Shown in pieces: positions 33,482 through 41,686 of a DNA stretch of 64,000 nt. The stretch covers positions 248,001 through 312,000 of the forward strand of contig CP066886.1 of NCBI GenBank assembly GCA_016745315.1, read 5' to 3'. The notes under the pieces are model-generated. The model worked only from the letters and a program-made list of their open reading frames with translations, was not told the origin of the DNA and did not search any database. Position numbers and translations under genes: made by a program. This stretch comes from Arthrospira sp. PCC 9108 (GTDB lineage: Bacteria > Cyanobacteriota > Cyanobacteriia > Cyanobacteriales > Microcoleaceae). Position 1 is the first letter of the stretch. Each line of letters begins with the position of its first letter.

Positions 33482-33675
33482 GGAATGTCTCCTCGCTCAT
33501 TGATATTGCTCAAGCTAATTTTACGCCGAAAATAGCACTTAAACATACTATTGGTTTAGAAAACTTTAGGAACAGTGGACCGCCCAGTGATGATGGTTAA
33601 CTGTCACCAGACCTGTGGTTCCCGATTCCCGATCGCTGGTATATATAAAATTAGATGGGTTAAGGGACAGACAAA

Positions 33676-35067
33676 ATGGCCACAGGACGTATAGCAGAAA
33701 TTTTGCGGACAGGTAAACCCGGTGAAGCGGTAACGGTTCAGGGTTGGGTGAGGACTAAACGGGAACTGAAGGAGTTTACCTTTGTTGAGGTTAATGATGG
33801 GTCTTGTATGGCTAACCTTCAGGTAGTCCTCAACCCCGATTTAACAGATTATGCAGCAATTTTACGACAACTGAACACCGGCGCATCCGTGGAAGTGGTT
33901 GGGGAAATTGTCTCCTCTCCTGCGAAAGGTCAACGTATTGAACTCAAGGCTGATACTGTACAGGTCTATGGTGAGGCTGACCCTCAGACCTATGTTTTGC
34001 AGAAGAAGCGACACTCTTTTGAGTTTCTACGCACGATCGCCCATTTGCGATCGCGTACTAACACCTATGGCGCAGTCTTTCGGGTTCGCAACGCCTGTGC
34101 GGCGGCGGTTCACCAATTTTTCCAAGAAAGAGGCTTTCTGTGGATACATACCCCTATTATCACCGCCAGTGACTGCGAAGGGGCGGGAGAATTATTTTCC
34201 GTCACCAGTTTAGATCTCAATAATCTACCCCTCACCGATACCAAAGCTATAGATTTCTCCCAAGACTTCTTTGGAAAACGCGCATTTCTTACCGTTAGCG
34301 GTCAACTAGAAGCTGAAATTATGGCTCTGGCTTTTGGCAATGTTTACACTTTTGGCCCCACTTTTCGGGCGGAAAATTCTAATACTTCTCGCCACTTAGC
34401 CGAGTTCTGGATGATTGAACCAGAAATGGCTTTTTGTGACCTTGATGGTAATATGGACTTGGCTGAGGCTTTCCTTAAACATATCTTTAAGTCCGTTTTA
34501 GAACAATGTCCAGAAGACCTGGAATTTTTCAACCAAAGAATTGATAATTCCGTCTTGGCTACGGCTGATAATATTATCAATAATGAATTTGAACGCATTA
34601 CCTATACCGAGGCGATCGCACTATTGGAAAAAAGCGATCGCACCTTTGAATATCCCGTCAGTTGGGGCTTAGACCTACAATCCGAACATGAACGCTACCT
34701 AGCTGAAGAACTCTTTAAAAAACCCGTAATTGTTACCGACTACCCCCAGGAAATCAAAGCCTTTTATATGCGTCAAAATGAAGACGGAAAAACTGTCCGC
34801 GCCATGGATGTTCTCGCCCCAAAAGTTGGCGAAATTATCGGCGGTTCTCAACGGGAAGAACGCTTAGATATCCTCCAAAAACGTATGGAAGCCTTACAAA
34901 TTAACCCCGATGAATTATGGTGGTATTTAGATTTGAGGCGCTATGGAACTGTTCCCCATGCGGGTTTTGGTTTAGGGTTTGAACGGGTAGTTCAGTTTAT
35001 GACAGGGATGGCTAATATTCGTGATGTAATTCCTTTCCCCCGCGCTCCCCAAACCATTGATTTTTAA
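33676..35067 (+). CDS. asnS: Asparaginyl-tRNA synthetase
   Basis: The 463-residue class II synthetase charges tRNA-Asn with asparagine. It has an N-terminal OB-fold anticodon-binding domain (VTVQGWVRTKRELKEFTFVE) and a catalytic domain with motif 2 (FRAENSNTSRHLAEFWMIEP) and motif 3 (GFGLGFERVVQFMTGM). The asparagine-specific HAGFGLG and FRAENSNTSRH sequences distinguish it from AspRS. Start ATG 33676. It stands alone, divergent from the ccmK3 gene. Confidence 0.97.
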   Translation: MATGRIAEILRTGKPGEAVTVQGWVRTKRELKEFTFVEVNDGSCMANLQVVLNPDLTDYAAILRQLNTGASVEVVGEIVSSPAKGQRIELKADTVQVYGEADPQTYVLQKKRHSFEFLRTIAHLRSRTNTYGAVFRVRNACAAAVHQFFQERGFLWIHTPIITASDCEGAGELFSVTSLDLNNLPLTDTKAIDFSQDFFGKRAFLTVSGQLEAEIMALAFGNVYTFGPTFRAENSNTSRHLAEFWMIEPEMAFCDLDGNMDLAEAFLKHIFKSVLEQCPEDLEFFNQRIDNSVLATADNIINNEFERITYTEAIALLEKSDRTFEYPVSWGLDLQSEHERYLAEELFKKPVIVTDYPQEIKAFYMRQNEDGKTVRAMDVLAPKVGEIIGGSQREERLDILQKRMEALQINPDELWWYLDLRRYGTVPHAGFGLGFERVVQFMTGMANIRDVIPFPRAPQTIDF

Positions 35068-35217
35068 ACAGTCATTTACACGGGTACGTCAGTTTTTAAT
35101 GTTCCGGTCTATTATCACTATTTGACCGGTTCTGACCCTACCACTACCAAATGTCATTAAAATATGTCCCCTTGACCTATCCGAGAGTTTTAATTAGAGG
35201 CTGAATATTAGTTATTT

Positions 35218-36348
35218 TTAGTTAAAATTAAAGAGGGATTTTTGCAATAATTTAATCCCTTTATTTGCTACATCTGAATAACTCAACTCTCCCGCAAATA
35301 TGCGGCTCATAGTCGCGGTGGCTGAAGGTTTTTTGACAGCTACTTTATAGCCAAATTGAGGAAAACGGTAAAATATTTGAGCTAATTTCTGAGCCCACAT
35401 CATCTGATTACCCCATTCCTCATTTATCGTCTCTGTGTACTTATCTAAAGCATTAATATTCCCCCCTAGGGCTTGATTAATTGCTTCAGCAGCTTTTAAA
35501 CCACTAAAAATAGATGGACGAATACCCTCAGCCGTAAATGGATCAACCACACAAGCCGCTTCTCCTGCTAAAACTGCATTTTGGGTATGTAGTTTTTGTT
35601 TACCATCCCACAGAGAAATCGGATGTCCGCATTCGGTAGCATTATCTAAATTCAGGTTAAAAAATGTCGCATAATCTTCTAATATTCGTTTAAAATTTTG
35701 TGCTTTGCGTTGTTTAGAAAAGGCTCCGGCTCCTAGGGAATAGCCGTCAGCTTTAGGGAAATTCCAGCCATAACCACTATTGACTAAACCAAACTCAAAA
35801 TAGGTTTTCATATCCACAGGTTCAGATGTCGGTATTTCTAATTCTAACGCCCCCGCTACCAGTTTCTTTTGTTTGGTAAATCCTAACCATTTTGCCATAG
35901 GACCTTTAGCACCATCCGCCCCAATTAAATAACGACCCGTGTAGGTATCTTCCGGGGTTTTAACTAACCAGCGATCGCTCTTAAATTCTATCCCCATAAC
36001 CTCCGTATTATCTTTAACTGTAGCCCCTTTACTGATAGCCTGTTTCACAATAAAATAATCAAAAACCTCTCGCCTGACCATCCAAATCGGATTGATTTTT
36101 AATTCCACCTCTATGGGTTCCGATTTATTCCATGTATAATAAACCACATGAGTTTGCAGAGAAATTGCCGGCGAAAAATCGAAATCAAACCAATCCTGAA
36201 CTACCGGAGAAACTCCACCCCCACAGGGTTTATATCGTGGCAAAATCGCTTTATCAATAACTAAAATCGAATGACCTTTTTTCGCCAAATGATAGGCTGC
36301 TGTCGCTCCCGCTGGACCTGAACCTACAATAATACAATCAAAAATCAT
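35218..36348 (-). CDS. Geranylgeranyl-reductase-family FAD oxidoreductase
   Basis: The 376-residue protein has a Rossmann FAD-binding start (IVGSGPAGATAAYHLAKKG), a KPCGGGVSP motif, a RYLIGADGAKGPMA motif (second FAD contact, DG) and GEAACVVDPFTAEGIRPS (third FAD contact). These are the landmarks of geranylgeranyl reductases such as ChlP that reduce isoprenoid double bonds for chlorophyll, tocopherol or archaeal-type lipids. At 376 residues it is a little shorter than ChlP (about 405) and differs in detail, so it may be a paralogue acting on another isoprenoid. Start ATG 36348. Confidence 0.85.
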   Translation of the reverse strand: MIFDCIIVGSGPAGATAAYHLAKKGHSILVIDKAILPRYKPCGGGVSPVVQDWFDFDFSPAISLQTHVVYYTWNKSEPIEVELKINPIWMVRREVFDYFIVKQAISKGATVKDNTEVMGIEFKSDRWLVKTPEDTYTGRYLIGADGAKGPMAKWLGFTKQKKLVAGALELEIPTSEPVDMKTYFEFGLVNSGYGWNFPKADGYSLGAGAFSKQRKAQNFKRILEDYATFFNLNLDNATECGHPISLWDGKQKLHTQNAVLAGEAACVVDPFTAEGIRPSIFSGLKAAEAINQALGGNINALDKYTETINEEWGNQMMWAQKLAQIFYRFPQFGYKVAVKKPSATATMSRIFAGELSYSDVANKGIKLLQKSLFNFN

Positions 36349-36436
36349 TAATTTATCCTTAAAATTAAAAGCAGGGAATTAAAGATTAGTCGGTGTTTCA
36401 ATAATCTTCTCCCCTGCTCTCTAACTATCTTAACCT

Positions 36437-36615
36437 GGGTGGGTTTATTATGACGGGGATAGATAGGGCGGGTTTATTATGACGGGGATAGATAGGGCGG
36501 GTTTATGTGCATTTATCTGTTACTACCATATAGCCCCGTGAACCCGCCCCTACCAATTACCATATAGCCCCGTGAACCCGCCCCTACCAATTACCATATA
36601 TCCCGGTGGGTTTAC
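36437..36615. repeat. GGGCGGGTT palindrome cluster
   Basis: The gap holds two units of GGGCGGGTTTATTATGACGG (36467 region) and two of ACCATATAGCCCCGTGAACC CGCCCC (36520-36595). On the minus strand these read GTAGGGGCGGGTTCACGGGG, identical to the core of the type-A unit at 27767. It lies between the reductase gene and the 126-residue membrane-anchored gene and ends at that gene's stop codon region. Confidence 0.85.
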
Positions 36616-36620
36616 ACCCA

Positions 36621-37001
36621 TTAAGGTTTCCGTTGGCGAACTGCTGGAGCCGCCGCCGCCCCATAGTTGATCCGACACCCCACGTTAAAGATGCTTGAAC
36701 CGCATTCTAAGGGTACTATTTGGTCATTGAGGATGGCGCTACAACTGACATACTCATCGCCATTGGTATCTCTGATCATACACCTAATCGGAGTCGCTCC
36801 AGAACTCTTTGACCAAGCCTTCATCCCTAACTCCGCTACTATATGAGACCAAAAAAATGACAGCAAACCGATCGCCGCTACTACGGACAGAACTATTCCT
36901 ACTTTCAGTTGCCAACTATTGATGATATTTACGAATTTATCCTTGATGCTACTTACCGCCTCTACAGCATTATTACTGGTTTCGGTTGAATTATCTGCCA
37001 T
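36621..37001 (-). CDS. Small membrane-anchored protein, function unknown
   Basis: From ATG 37001 (MADNSTETSNNAVEAVSSIK) the protein has 126 residues; AGGAGAATAAACAA just upstream decides the start over a longer frame. A polar N-terminal 30 residues precede one hydrophobic span (LKVGIVLSVVAAIGLLSFFW). The C-terminal ~70 residues contain four Cys (RCMIRD, SCSAIL, LECGS, VGCRIN), enough for two disulphides if the domain faces the periplasm. No family recognised. It lies next to the GGGCGGGTT repeat cluster. Confidence 0.65.
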   Translation of the reverse strand: MADNSTETSNNAVEAVSSIKDKFVNIINSWQLKVGIVLSVVAAIGLLSFFWSHIVAELGMKAWSKSSGATPIRCMIRDTNGDEYVSCSAILNDQIVPLECGSSIFNVGCRINYGAAAAPAVRQRKP

Positions 37002-37348
37002 TTGTTTATTCTCCTGTCGTTTTTTAACAAGATAGCGCATTAACACTCCCTCGTTACCGTCTCCCCTTAACAGCTAATATTTTGATAGCCGATTATGTTA
37101 AGTTTTGTTACAAATTGTGGCGATCGCCCTAGTAATGAGAGATAACTATTGACTTGGGCGGGTGGCTGTGCTACCATTTTACATAATGGGAGGCATGACT
37201 TTAAAATTATTTTGGTACATATTCCAATTATAAAGCGTAATACTATAATATTACCCGGCATCCCCCCATCTTGTCAACCCCTTTAGAGCGGCGGGCCATT
37301 TTTTTTTTAAAATTTAGAGCAATGGAATGGCGGCAATTGTGGAATTAA
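37002..37348. other. Intergenic region, no gene seen
   Basis: A 347-bp AT-rich gap, including a T8 run with following A4 at 37300-37312. No RNA, repeat family or coding frame with a ribosome site was found. Confidence 0.4.
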
Positions 37349-37780
37349 TTAAGCCTTTAACAAGCGGATAAATTCCAGTGGTAAGCCGTCAGCATCAGCA
37401 ATAAAAGCGACCTCATAAACGCGGTTACTGATTAGCTGTTGGGTAGGGGGAAGGAGAACCTTTAAAGAGGGGATGCGATCGCTTAAATCATGAATCCAAG
37501 TAGGTAAATCAGGAGTAATATCAGTCAAGTCAAAGGAGAGATGATAGTAACCGACATAATGTTCATCTCCAAAGGGGTCAGGGGGTGGTGACGGTTCAGG
37601 AATTTGGATAAGTTCAAGGCGGCCCAAATCCCCTTGCATCCAACAGGCGAGGGTGTAGCCAGTAGTAAAGCGATCGCTGACATCGAACCCCAACTGCTGA
37701 TAAAATGCGATGGCGCGATGAATATCAGCGGTGCGAATAGAAGCATGGTGCATGAAGTTATCCCCATCTATTTCAATCAC
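37349..37780 (-). CDS. VOC (glyoxalase/bleomycin-resistance fold) family protein
   Basis: The 143-residue protein has the two-module VOC pattern: HHASIRTADIHRAIAFYQQL near residue 11-30 with a metal-ligand His, and GDLGRLELIQI; the second module shows YYHLSFDLTDI and ends in the EVAFIADADGLPLEFI motif, with the second Glu ligand. These are metal-dependent lyases, dioxygenases or isomerases; the substrate is unknown. The start is a GTG at 37780 overlapping the previous gene's stop (GTGA), though an internal ATG at 37753 keeps the whole domain. It is probably translationally coupled to the TIGR02652-type gene. Confidence 0.8.
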   Translation of the reverse strand: MIEIDGDNFMHHASIRTADIHRAIAFYQQLGFDVSDRFTTGYTLACWMQGDLGRLELIQIPEPSPPPDPFGDEHYVGYYHLSFDLTDITPDLPTWIHDLSDRIPSLKVLLPPTQQLISNRVYEVAFIADADGLPLEFIRLLKA

Positions 37781-38286
37781 CGTAAATAATAAGGATAAGA
37801 TGCAGGAGAGTCCTTTTCTTTTTCCTTTTCCAGACTAAAGTTAATCACATCCCAACAGGGTTCAACCTGTGGCGAGGGGCTAAACTCTACAGGAAGACCA
37901 TATAGACGAGTTTCCGCCACCTCCGATTGGTCACGCCAGGGGGTGTTACGTTCAAGATAAGAACTAATTAACTCCTGGTAACGCTGGGCGATAATGACTC
38001 GTGTGGCTCGATATCCCTGAGTATATAAGCGATCGAGGGCTTCGTGTATTTCAAAGCGGATACCGTCAGGATGGGTATGCTGTCGATACCATTCATCCTC
38101 CCATAAACGCCATTGTCGCCCGGATTGAAGATGTACCAATTCGCCAGTTTGAGGATCAGCTTCAAAAGCCCCATGTCGAGGACAGAGGTAAGTATCGGTC
38201 AGGGTCAAAGCGGGGATTTTTTGGCGACAGTGAGGACAGCGAATCTCCGCCCCAAAAATAGGGTACTGCAAGACAGAATTTATCAT
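37777..38286 (-). CDS. TIGR02652-type cyanobacterial zinc-ribbon protein
   Basis: The 169-residue protein has an N-terminal zinc-ribbon-like set of cysteines and histidine (IRCPHCRQKIPALTLTDTYL, CPRHGAF) and a conserved central region (GRQWRLWEDEWYRQHTHPDG, then IHEALDRLYTQGYRATRVII). This layout corresponds to a cyanobacteria-restricted family of unknown function described as TIGR02652. The following VOC gene overlaps its stop by 4 bases. Start ATG 38286. Confidence 0.75.
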   Translation of the reverse strand: MINSVLQYPIFGAEIRCPHCRQKIPALTLTDTYLCPRHGAFEADPQTGELVHLQSGRQWRLWEDEWYRQHTHPDGIRFEIHEALDRLYTQGYRATRVIIAQRYQELISSYLERNTPWRDQSEVAETRLYGLPVEFSPSPQVEPCWDVINFSLEKEKEKDSPASYPYYLR

Positions 38287-38365
38287 GAAAGCGTTTTCCG
38301 AGCCAGTAGTGGTCTATTATAACGATGGGTTTTGTATATGTATCAATCAGCCATCCCTTTAAGCT

Positions 38366-38920
38366 ATGAACCTACCTGATCAAGCTCCCATTTGTCCAGC
38401 AGTCGGTCATTTTCCCCCACCTGATTTGTCTAAGGCTGCATTTGTCGCCCCAGGTGCGGTGGTGGTTGGTGATGTACAAGTGGGTTCAGGAGCGAGTATT
38501 TGGTATACTGCGGTAGTGCGGGGGGATGTTGAACGGATTATTATAGGCGATCGCACTAATATTCAAGATGGGGCTATTCTCCACGGCGACCCCGGATATA
38601 TTACCCATTTAGAACATGATGTTACCGTAGGTCATCGGGCGGTAATCCATGCCGCCCATATTGAACCGGGAAGTTTAATCGGCATTGGGGCAATTATACT
38701 AGATGGAGTGCGAGTCGGTTTCGGTAGTATTATCGGCGCGGGTTCTGTAGTGACCAAAGACGTACCACCGCGATCGCTAATGGTGGGAGTTCCCGCTAAA
38801 CGTATCCGGGAAATTTCCGAAGCCGAAGTCACAGAACTTATTGACCACGCCCAACGATACGAGAAACTGGCACGATTTCACGCCGGAGGTGGCACGGAGA
38901 CCGGATTTGAACTAAAATAG
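38366..38920 (+). CDS. Gamma-class carbonic-anhydrase-family protein (hexapeptide beta-helix)
   Basis: The 184-residue protein is a left-handed beta-helix of hexapeptide repeats (AFVAPGAVVVGDVQVGSGAS, then IIGDRTNIQDGAILHGDPGY). Three candidate zinc histidines are in place: ILHGD, VTVGHRAVIH (two His five residues apart), consistent with the gamma carbonic anhydrase/PaaY-YrdA group. These are trimers; some are active carbonic anhydrases, others not. It is not the CcmM form, which carries Rubisco-small-subunit-like repeats. In a genome with carboxysome genes 5 kb away a role in CO2 handling is possible but not shown. Start ATG 38366. Confidence 0.85.
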   Translation: MNLPDQAPICPAVGHFPPPDLSKAAFVAPGAVVVGDVQVGSGASIWYTAVVRGDVERIIIGDRTNIQDGAILHGDPGYITHLEHDVTVGHRAVIHAAHIEPGSLIGIGAIILDGVRVGFGSIIGAGSVVTKDVPPRSLMVGVPAKRIREISEAEVTELIDHAQRYEKLARFHAGGGTETGFELK

Positions 38921-39012
38921 GGACGCACTCTAAAAATTCCTTGGCTACCAGTTATCCCATGAGGGATGAAAATGTCGGAGAAATTGTTATAGCCGGGGTG
39001 GAAGGTGGAAAA

Positions 39013-39130
39013 TCAGCTTGACACTCCCCGCTCTGAAGAGACGGGGATTCTTGGCTCACCGAGACCACTTAAACTAGATTCCTTGCGTCGTCTAGCCCAG
39101 AGGTGGGACTCTCCCCAAGCGTTACTTTCG
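39013..39130 (-). pseudogene. C-terminal remnant of a TnpB-type transposon protein
   Basis: Reading the minus strand from about 39130 gives ESNAWGESHLWARRKESS LSGLGEPRIPVSSERGVSS and a TGA at 39013-39015. A Trp-Gly-Glu start followed by E-P-R-I-P-V and a stop within the terminal hairpin is the usual end of TnpB (IS200/IS605-IS1341) proteins in cyanobacteria, where the element's right end doubles as the last codons. The body of TnpB is not found in the neighbourhood. The group II intron's 3' end borders it. Confidence 0.6.
39026..39046. mobile_element. IS200/IS605-type right-end hairpin
   Basis: CTTGACACTCCCCG CTC TGAA GAG A CGGGG ATTCT has the form of the subterminal hairpin at the right end of IS605/IS1341-like elements (TTGACACTCCCCG ... 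CGGGGATTCT). In active elements this end also encodes the guide part of the omega RNA. It lies at the end of the TnpB remnant. Confidence 0.6.
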
Positions 39131-40320
39131 GTTATGGTCGAAAGGGAAGTCGCCTTCCCCAACTCCAATACAAAACCGTGCTTGATACTTTCACATCACA
39201 CGGCTCCTGATGTGGATACCCCTTTTGACATCGGGAACAGGGTAACGACTTCCGGCTTTGTGACTTCAACTTTTAGAGCTAAATACAACATCGTAGTCTT
39301 TAAACTCGCTATCGTCGTAAACACTCCTAATTGTCGCCATCTCTATATCCACACCGTGACTAGTGGGCATATCCTAACCATTACAGTTAGGCATTGGCTT
39401 TCAGTCACATCCTTTCCCCTTAAAGGTATGCGCTTACACTTTCACTACTGTGCAGGTACATCCTGCCACTTGAGAGCCTAAAAGGGGTTTAAACGTTCCG
39501 TTTATACGGGCATTCCATCTTTAGATTTGTCCTCAGAACCGGGGTACTTTTAAAGGTCTGTGTAGGTATCTCATACAAAATCCTACTTTTCCCCTTACTC
39601 TTTTGAGCGCAGCGTATCAACCTATTTCGCTACTGTGTTATTACGATGGTTCAAGCCGGACATTCGGTTTCCCTAATCATGGATGGTTGGCAGTGGTCGG
39701 ATTATTGGGAATAGGTTTCCCTCACGCCTTCCGTTCCCCGCTTCAATCCTGGGGTTATGATTCCCAAAACTGGGGGTGGCTATCGCCGTTACTCTCAACG
39801 CCCTGATTTCTCAGTTGGTTTATGACCTTGAGTTCCCTGCCTTGCTTAGATTTCTCCAAGCGTCGGGACATATAAACAGTTATGGGATGGTTAGGGGTGC
39901 GAATCCCTTATATTCCACCAAGGGGTGGAAGTCCCACTAGGAGGTTATTTCAGGCATTGCAGCCTTATTTGACTCCTAAACGTCTCGCACGTATGCCCTA
40001 CCGTAGTTGCATTTCTGCCAATCCTGTTTAGATTAAAGCAAATATACCTCAAAAACTGATTTGTCTAGTTCCTGTGAATCTTTTACCTGCTGCCTGGAGG
40101 AAGCTAGAACAATGCAGCAAAACCGCATAGATTCAATGGTCAAGGTTCAGTGTACGCCTTGAGGCAACAAGGTTTTTTAAGTGGTTGGTTACCTTTATCC
40201 ACGCTCAATCTGTGTAGCATTTATCTAGTAAGCGTGTCAAGTCAAACAGCGATGTTGTTCGAGAGTTGATCAGGTCTTGGGCTGACGGGCACTAAAGTAC
40301 CCGTGTCGCCTTTCATCCTT
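39131..40320 (-). mobile_element. ORF-less group II intron
   Basis: About 1.2 kb on the minus strand has no meaningful coding frame but ends with an exact domain V (39173-39206), a domain VI-like stem GGGGAAGGCGACTTCCC with a following CGACCATAAC end (about 39131-39160), and upstream long structured sequence. The 5' boundary is uncertain; a CGACACGGGTACTTTAGTGC CCGTCAGCC stem at about 40285-40320 looks like the first stem of domain I. No reverse transcriptase/maturase remains, so it is either a trans-mobilised intron or a relic. It appears to be inserted in a TnpB gene, the 3' exon being the remnant at 39013-39130. Confidence 0.7.
39173..39206 (-). ncRNA. Group II intron domain V (catalytic hairpin)
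   Basis: On the minus strand the 34 bases from GAGCCGTGTGATGTGAAA to GTATCAAGCACGGTTT match the group II domain V consensus: AGC catalytic triad at the base of the stem, GAAA tetraloop and the two-base bulge in the 3' strand. The length is exactly 34 nt. This is the most diagnostic sequence element in group II introns. Confidence 0.92.
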
Positions 40321-40537
40321 GCTCTCTTGAGACAAGGTTTTCATGCTCCAGTGCTGTTCGCATAACAACACCCTCAAGACCCGAAACATCCTGTCGGTAC
40401 TATTGCATACCTGGCTGGAGTTGCTGGATGATAAGTACAAGTTGCTAGGACCCGCAAGACTTTTTTTGGTGATTTACGGGCGTTAACCTGTTACCTGTAC
40501 TTAGACAGTTGGGAGGGCCTACTGACGTTTATCCTGC
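40321..40537. other. Unassigned sequence upstream of the intron
   Basis: Some 217 bp between the probable intron 5' end and the dispersed repeat. It may be 5' exon or left-end sequence of the IS element, but I cannot place TnpB coding sequence in it. It contains a GGTAACAGGTTAAC-type word and a seven-T run at 40461-40467. Confidence 0.3.
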
Positions 40538-40596
40538 AAGGTTTAGAGTTAGACATTCTACCCAATAGCAGTCGAATTTCTATAATGAGAATGGCT
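40538..40596. repeat. Dispersed ~58-bp element, copy 2
   Basis: From AAGGTTTAGAGTTAGAC to GAGAATGGCT this matches 10740-10798 with about seven substitutions and no gap. Here it forms part of the sipA upstream region, directly after the mobile-element remains. Confidence 0.7.
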
Positions 40597-40646
40597 GCGA
40601 TCGTTTACAATAGGGTGATTGCTCAGTGGAAGCATTCCCAGATCTG

Positions 40647-40901
40647 ATGGAAAAAGATAAAGAATTTGCCGTTCATCAACAAGTTAGAGTGATTGCTCTA
40701 CCGCCATATATCAAAACAGCGGAACCCATGCCGATTCTACGGCCTCCGAACGTGATCAAGTTAGGTGAAGTGGGGGTAGTTCTCGATCGCCGTCCTGGTG
40801 GTTACTGGGGCGTTAGATTCACCAAAGGTTCATTTTTAATAGAGAGCCAATATATTGAGGCAGTGGAAAACCCAGAGCCAGAAAGCAGGGTGTCTGACTG
40901 A
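40647..40901 (+). CDS. sipA: SipA-type NblS-interacting regulatory protein
   Basis: From ATG 40647 the product is 84 residues: a small beta-barrel (SH3-like) protein with the highly conserved RVIALPPYIKTAEPMPILRP and VVLDRRPGGYWGVRFTKGSF motifs of SipA/DUF3148. SipA binds the ATP-binding domain of the NblS (Hik33) histidine kinase and stimulates its autophosphorylation, thereby acting in high-light and nutrient-stress signalling. An in-frame GTG at 40626 would add seven residues. The gene stands alone on the plus strand, next to mobile-element remains. Confidence 0.9.
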   Translation: MEKDKEFAVHQQVRVIALPPYIKTAEPMPILRPPNVIKLGEVGVVLDRRPGGYWGVRFTKGSFLIESQYIEAVENPEPESRVSD

Positions 40902-40930
40902 CACCCTGGGGAGTTAAACCAACAGTCAAA

Positions 40931-41686
40931 TTACCACAGGCCTCTAATTGGACCAGGAGCCGGCGCTGGTGCCGGCGCTGGTGCGGGTACAGGCCGTGGC
41001 ACTGGTGCAGGTGCAGGCCGTGGCGCGGGTGTTGGTGCGGGCCGTGGTTGTACAACACCAGCACCAGCACCTGGTAAATCAACTCGTTGAGCAGAACAGC
41101 CACCGACAATTCTTGTACCATCGGAGAACTGAGTCCCAAACTGTGAACCCTGTCTAAACAGAGATCCCAATTCGGTACTTACGCTCTGCATTTTAGCGAC
41201 TGTTGCCGGAATATTGGCGACATCGACATACATTCCCGGCACAGGATAGTATTTCAGAAACTCCAAGAAAGAGATTTTGCCATCGTTGCTGAGGGCGTTA
41301 ATCAGTCCAGCGCGAATAGCTTTGCCATTAGCAACTCGCCGATGGGTTCGTACAGTTGCACCAATTTCATCAGTTAGTTCTTGACCTGTGGGAGTGTAAA
41401 TCATACAGGAAAATGGTACTAGGTCAAAGCCAATTTCTAATCCCATCAATCCCCGCAGGGTGTCTGCCTGAATCCCGGAAGCACCGACAATCTGGCGAAT
41501 AGTTTTAGTGGTCACTCCATCTCTGGTAAATGCCTCTAAATCGCTGATGTTGATGGGAGCTTGGAAAGGTCCATAGGTGAGAATCACTCGCTCGGCGGCG
41601 ATCGCACCACTTTGAGCAAAAATTACACCAGCGATCGCTCCGAAAAACAATCCCGGACGAAAATTCTTCACACTTGGTAGTTTCAT
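40931..41686 (-). CDS. Secreted DUF1400-type protein with Pro/Ala-rich tail
   Basis: From ATG 41686 (MKLPSVKNFRPGLFFGAIAG) the product is 251 residues with a signal peptide (cleavage likely after SGAIA). Residues ~30-165 correspond to the DUF1400 domain seen at the N-terminus of cyanobacterial alpha/beta hydrolases (ERVILTYGPFQAPINISDLE, then DGKISFLEFLKYYPVPGMYV), but no hydrolase domain follows. The last 45 residues are a Pro-Ala-Arg repeat (PRPAPTPAPRPAPAPVPRPV) ending PIRGLW, encoded by a GCX-CCX minisatellite; it may span the wall or bind polyanions. Function unknown. Start chosen for the ribosome site GTGAGGTTTTAC. Confidence 0.75.
   Translation of the reverse strand: MKLPSVKNFRPGLFFGAIAGVIFAQSGAIAAERVILTYGPFQAPINISDLEAFTRDGVTTKTIRQIVGASGIQADTLRGLMGLEIGFDLVPFSCMIYTPTGQELTDEIGATVRTHRRVANGKAIRAGLINALSNDGKISFLEFLKYYPVPGMYVDVANIPATVAKMQSVSTELGSLFRQGSQFGTQFSDGTRIVGGCSAQRVDLPGAGAGVVQPRPAPTPAPRPAPAPVPRPVPAPAPAPAPAPGPIRGLW

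Noticed and set aside
39005..39806. Plus-strand open frames of 158 and 67 codons across the intron
   Set aside because: They run antisense to the group II intron domain V and TnpB remnant and encode no recognisable protein.
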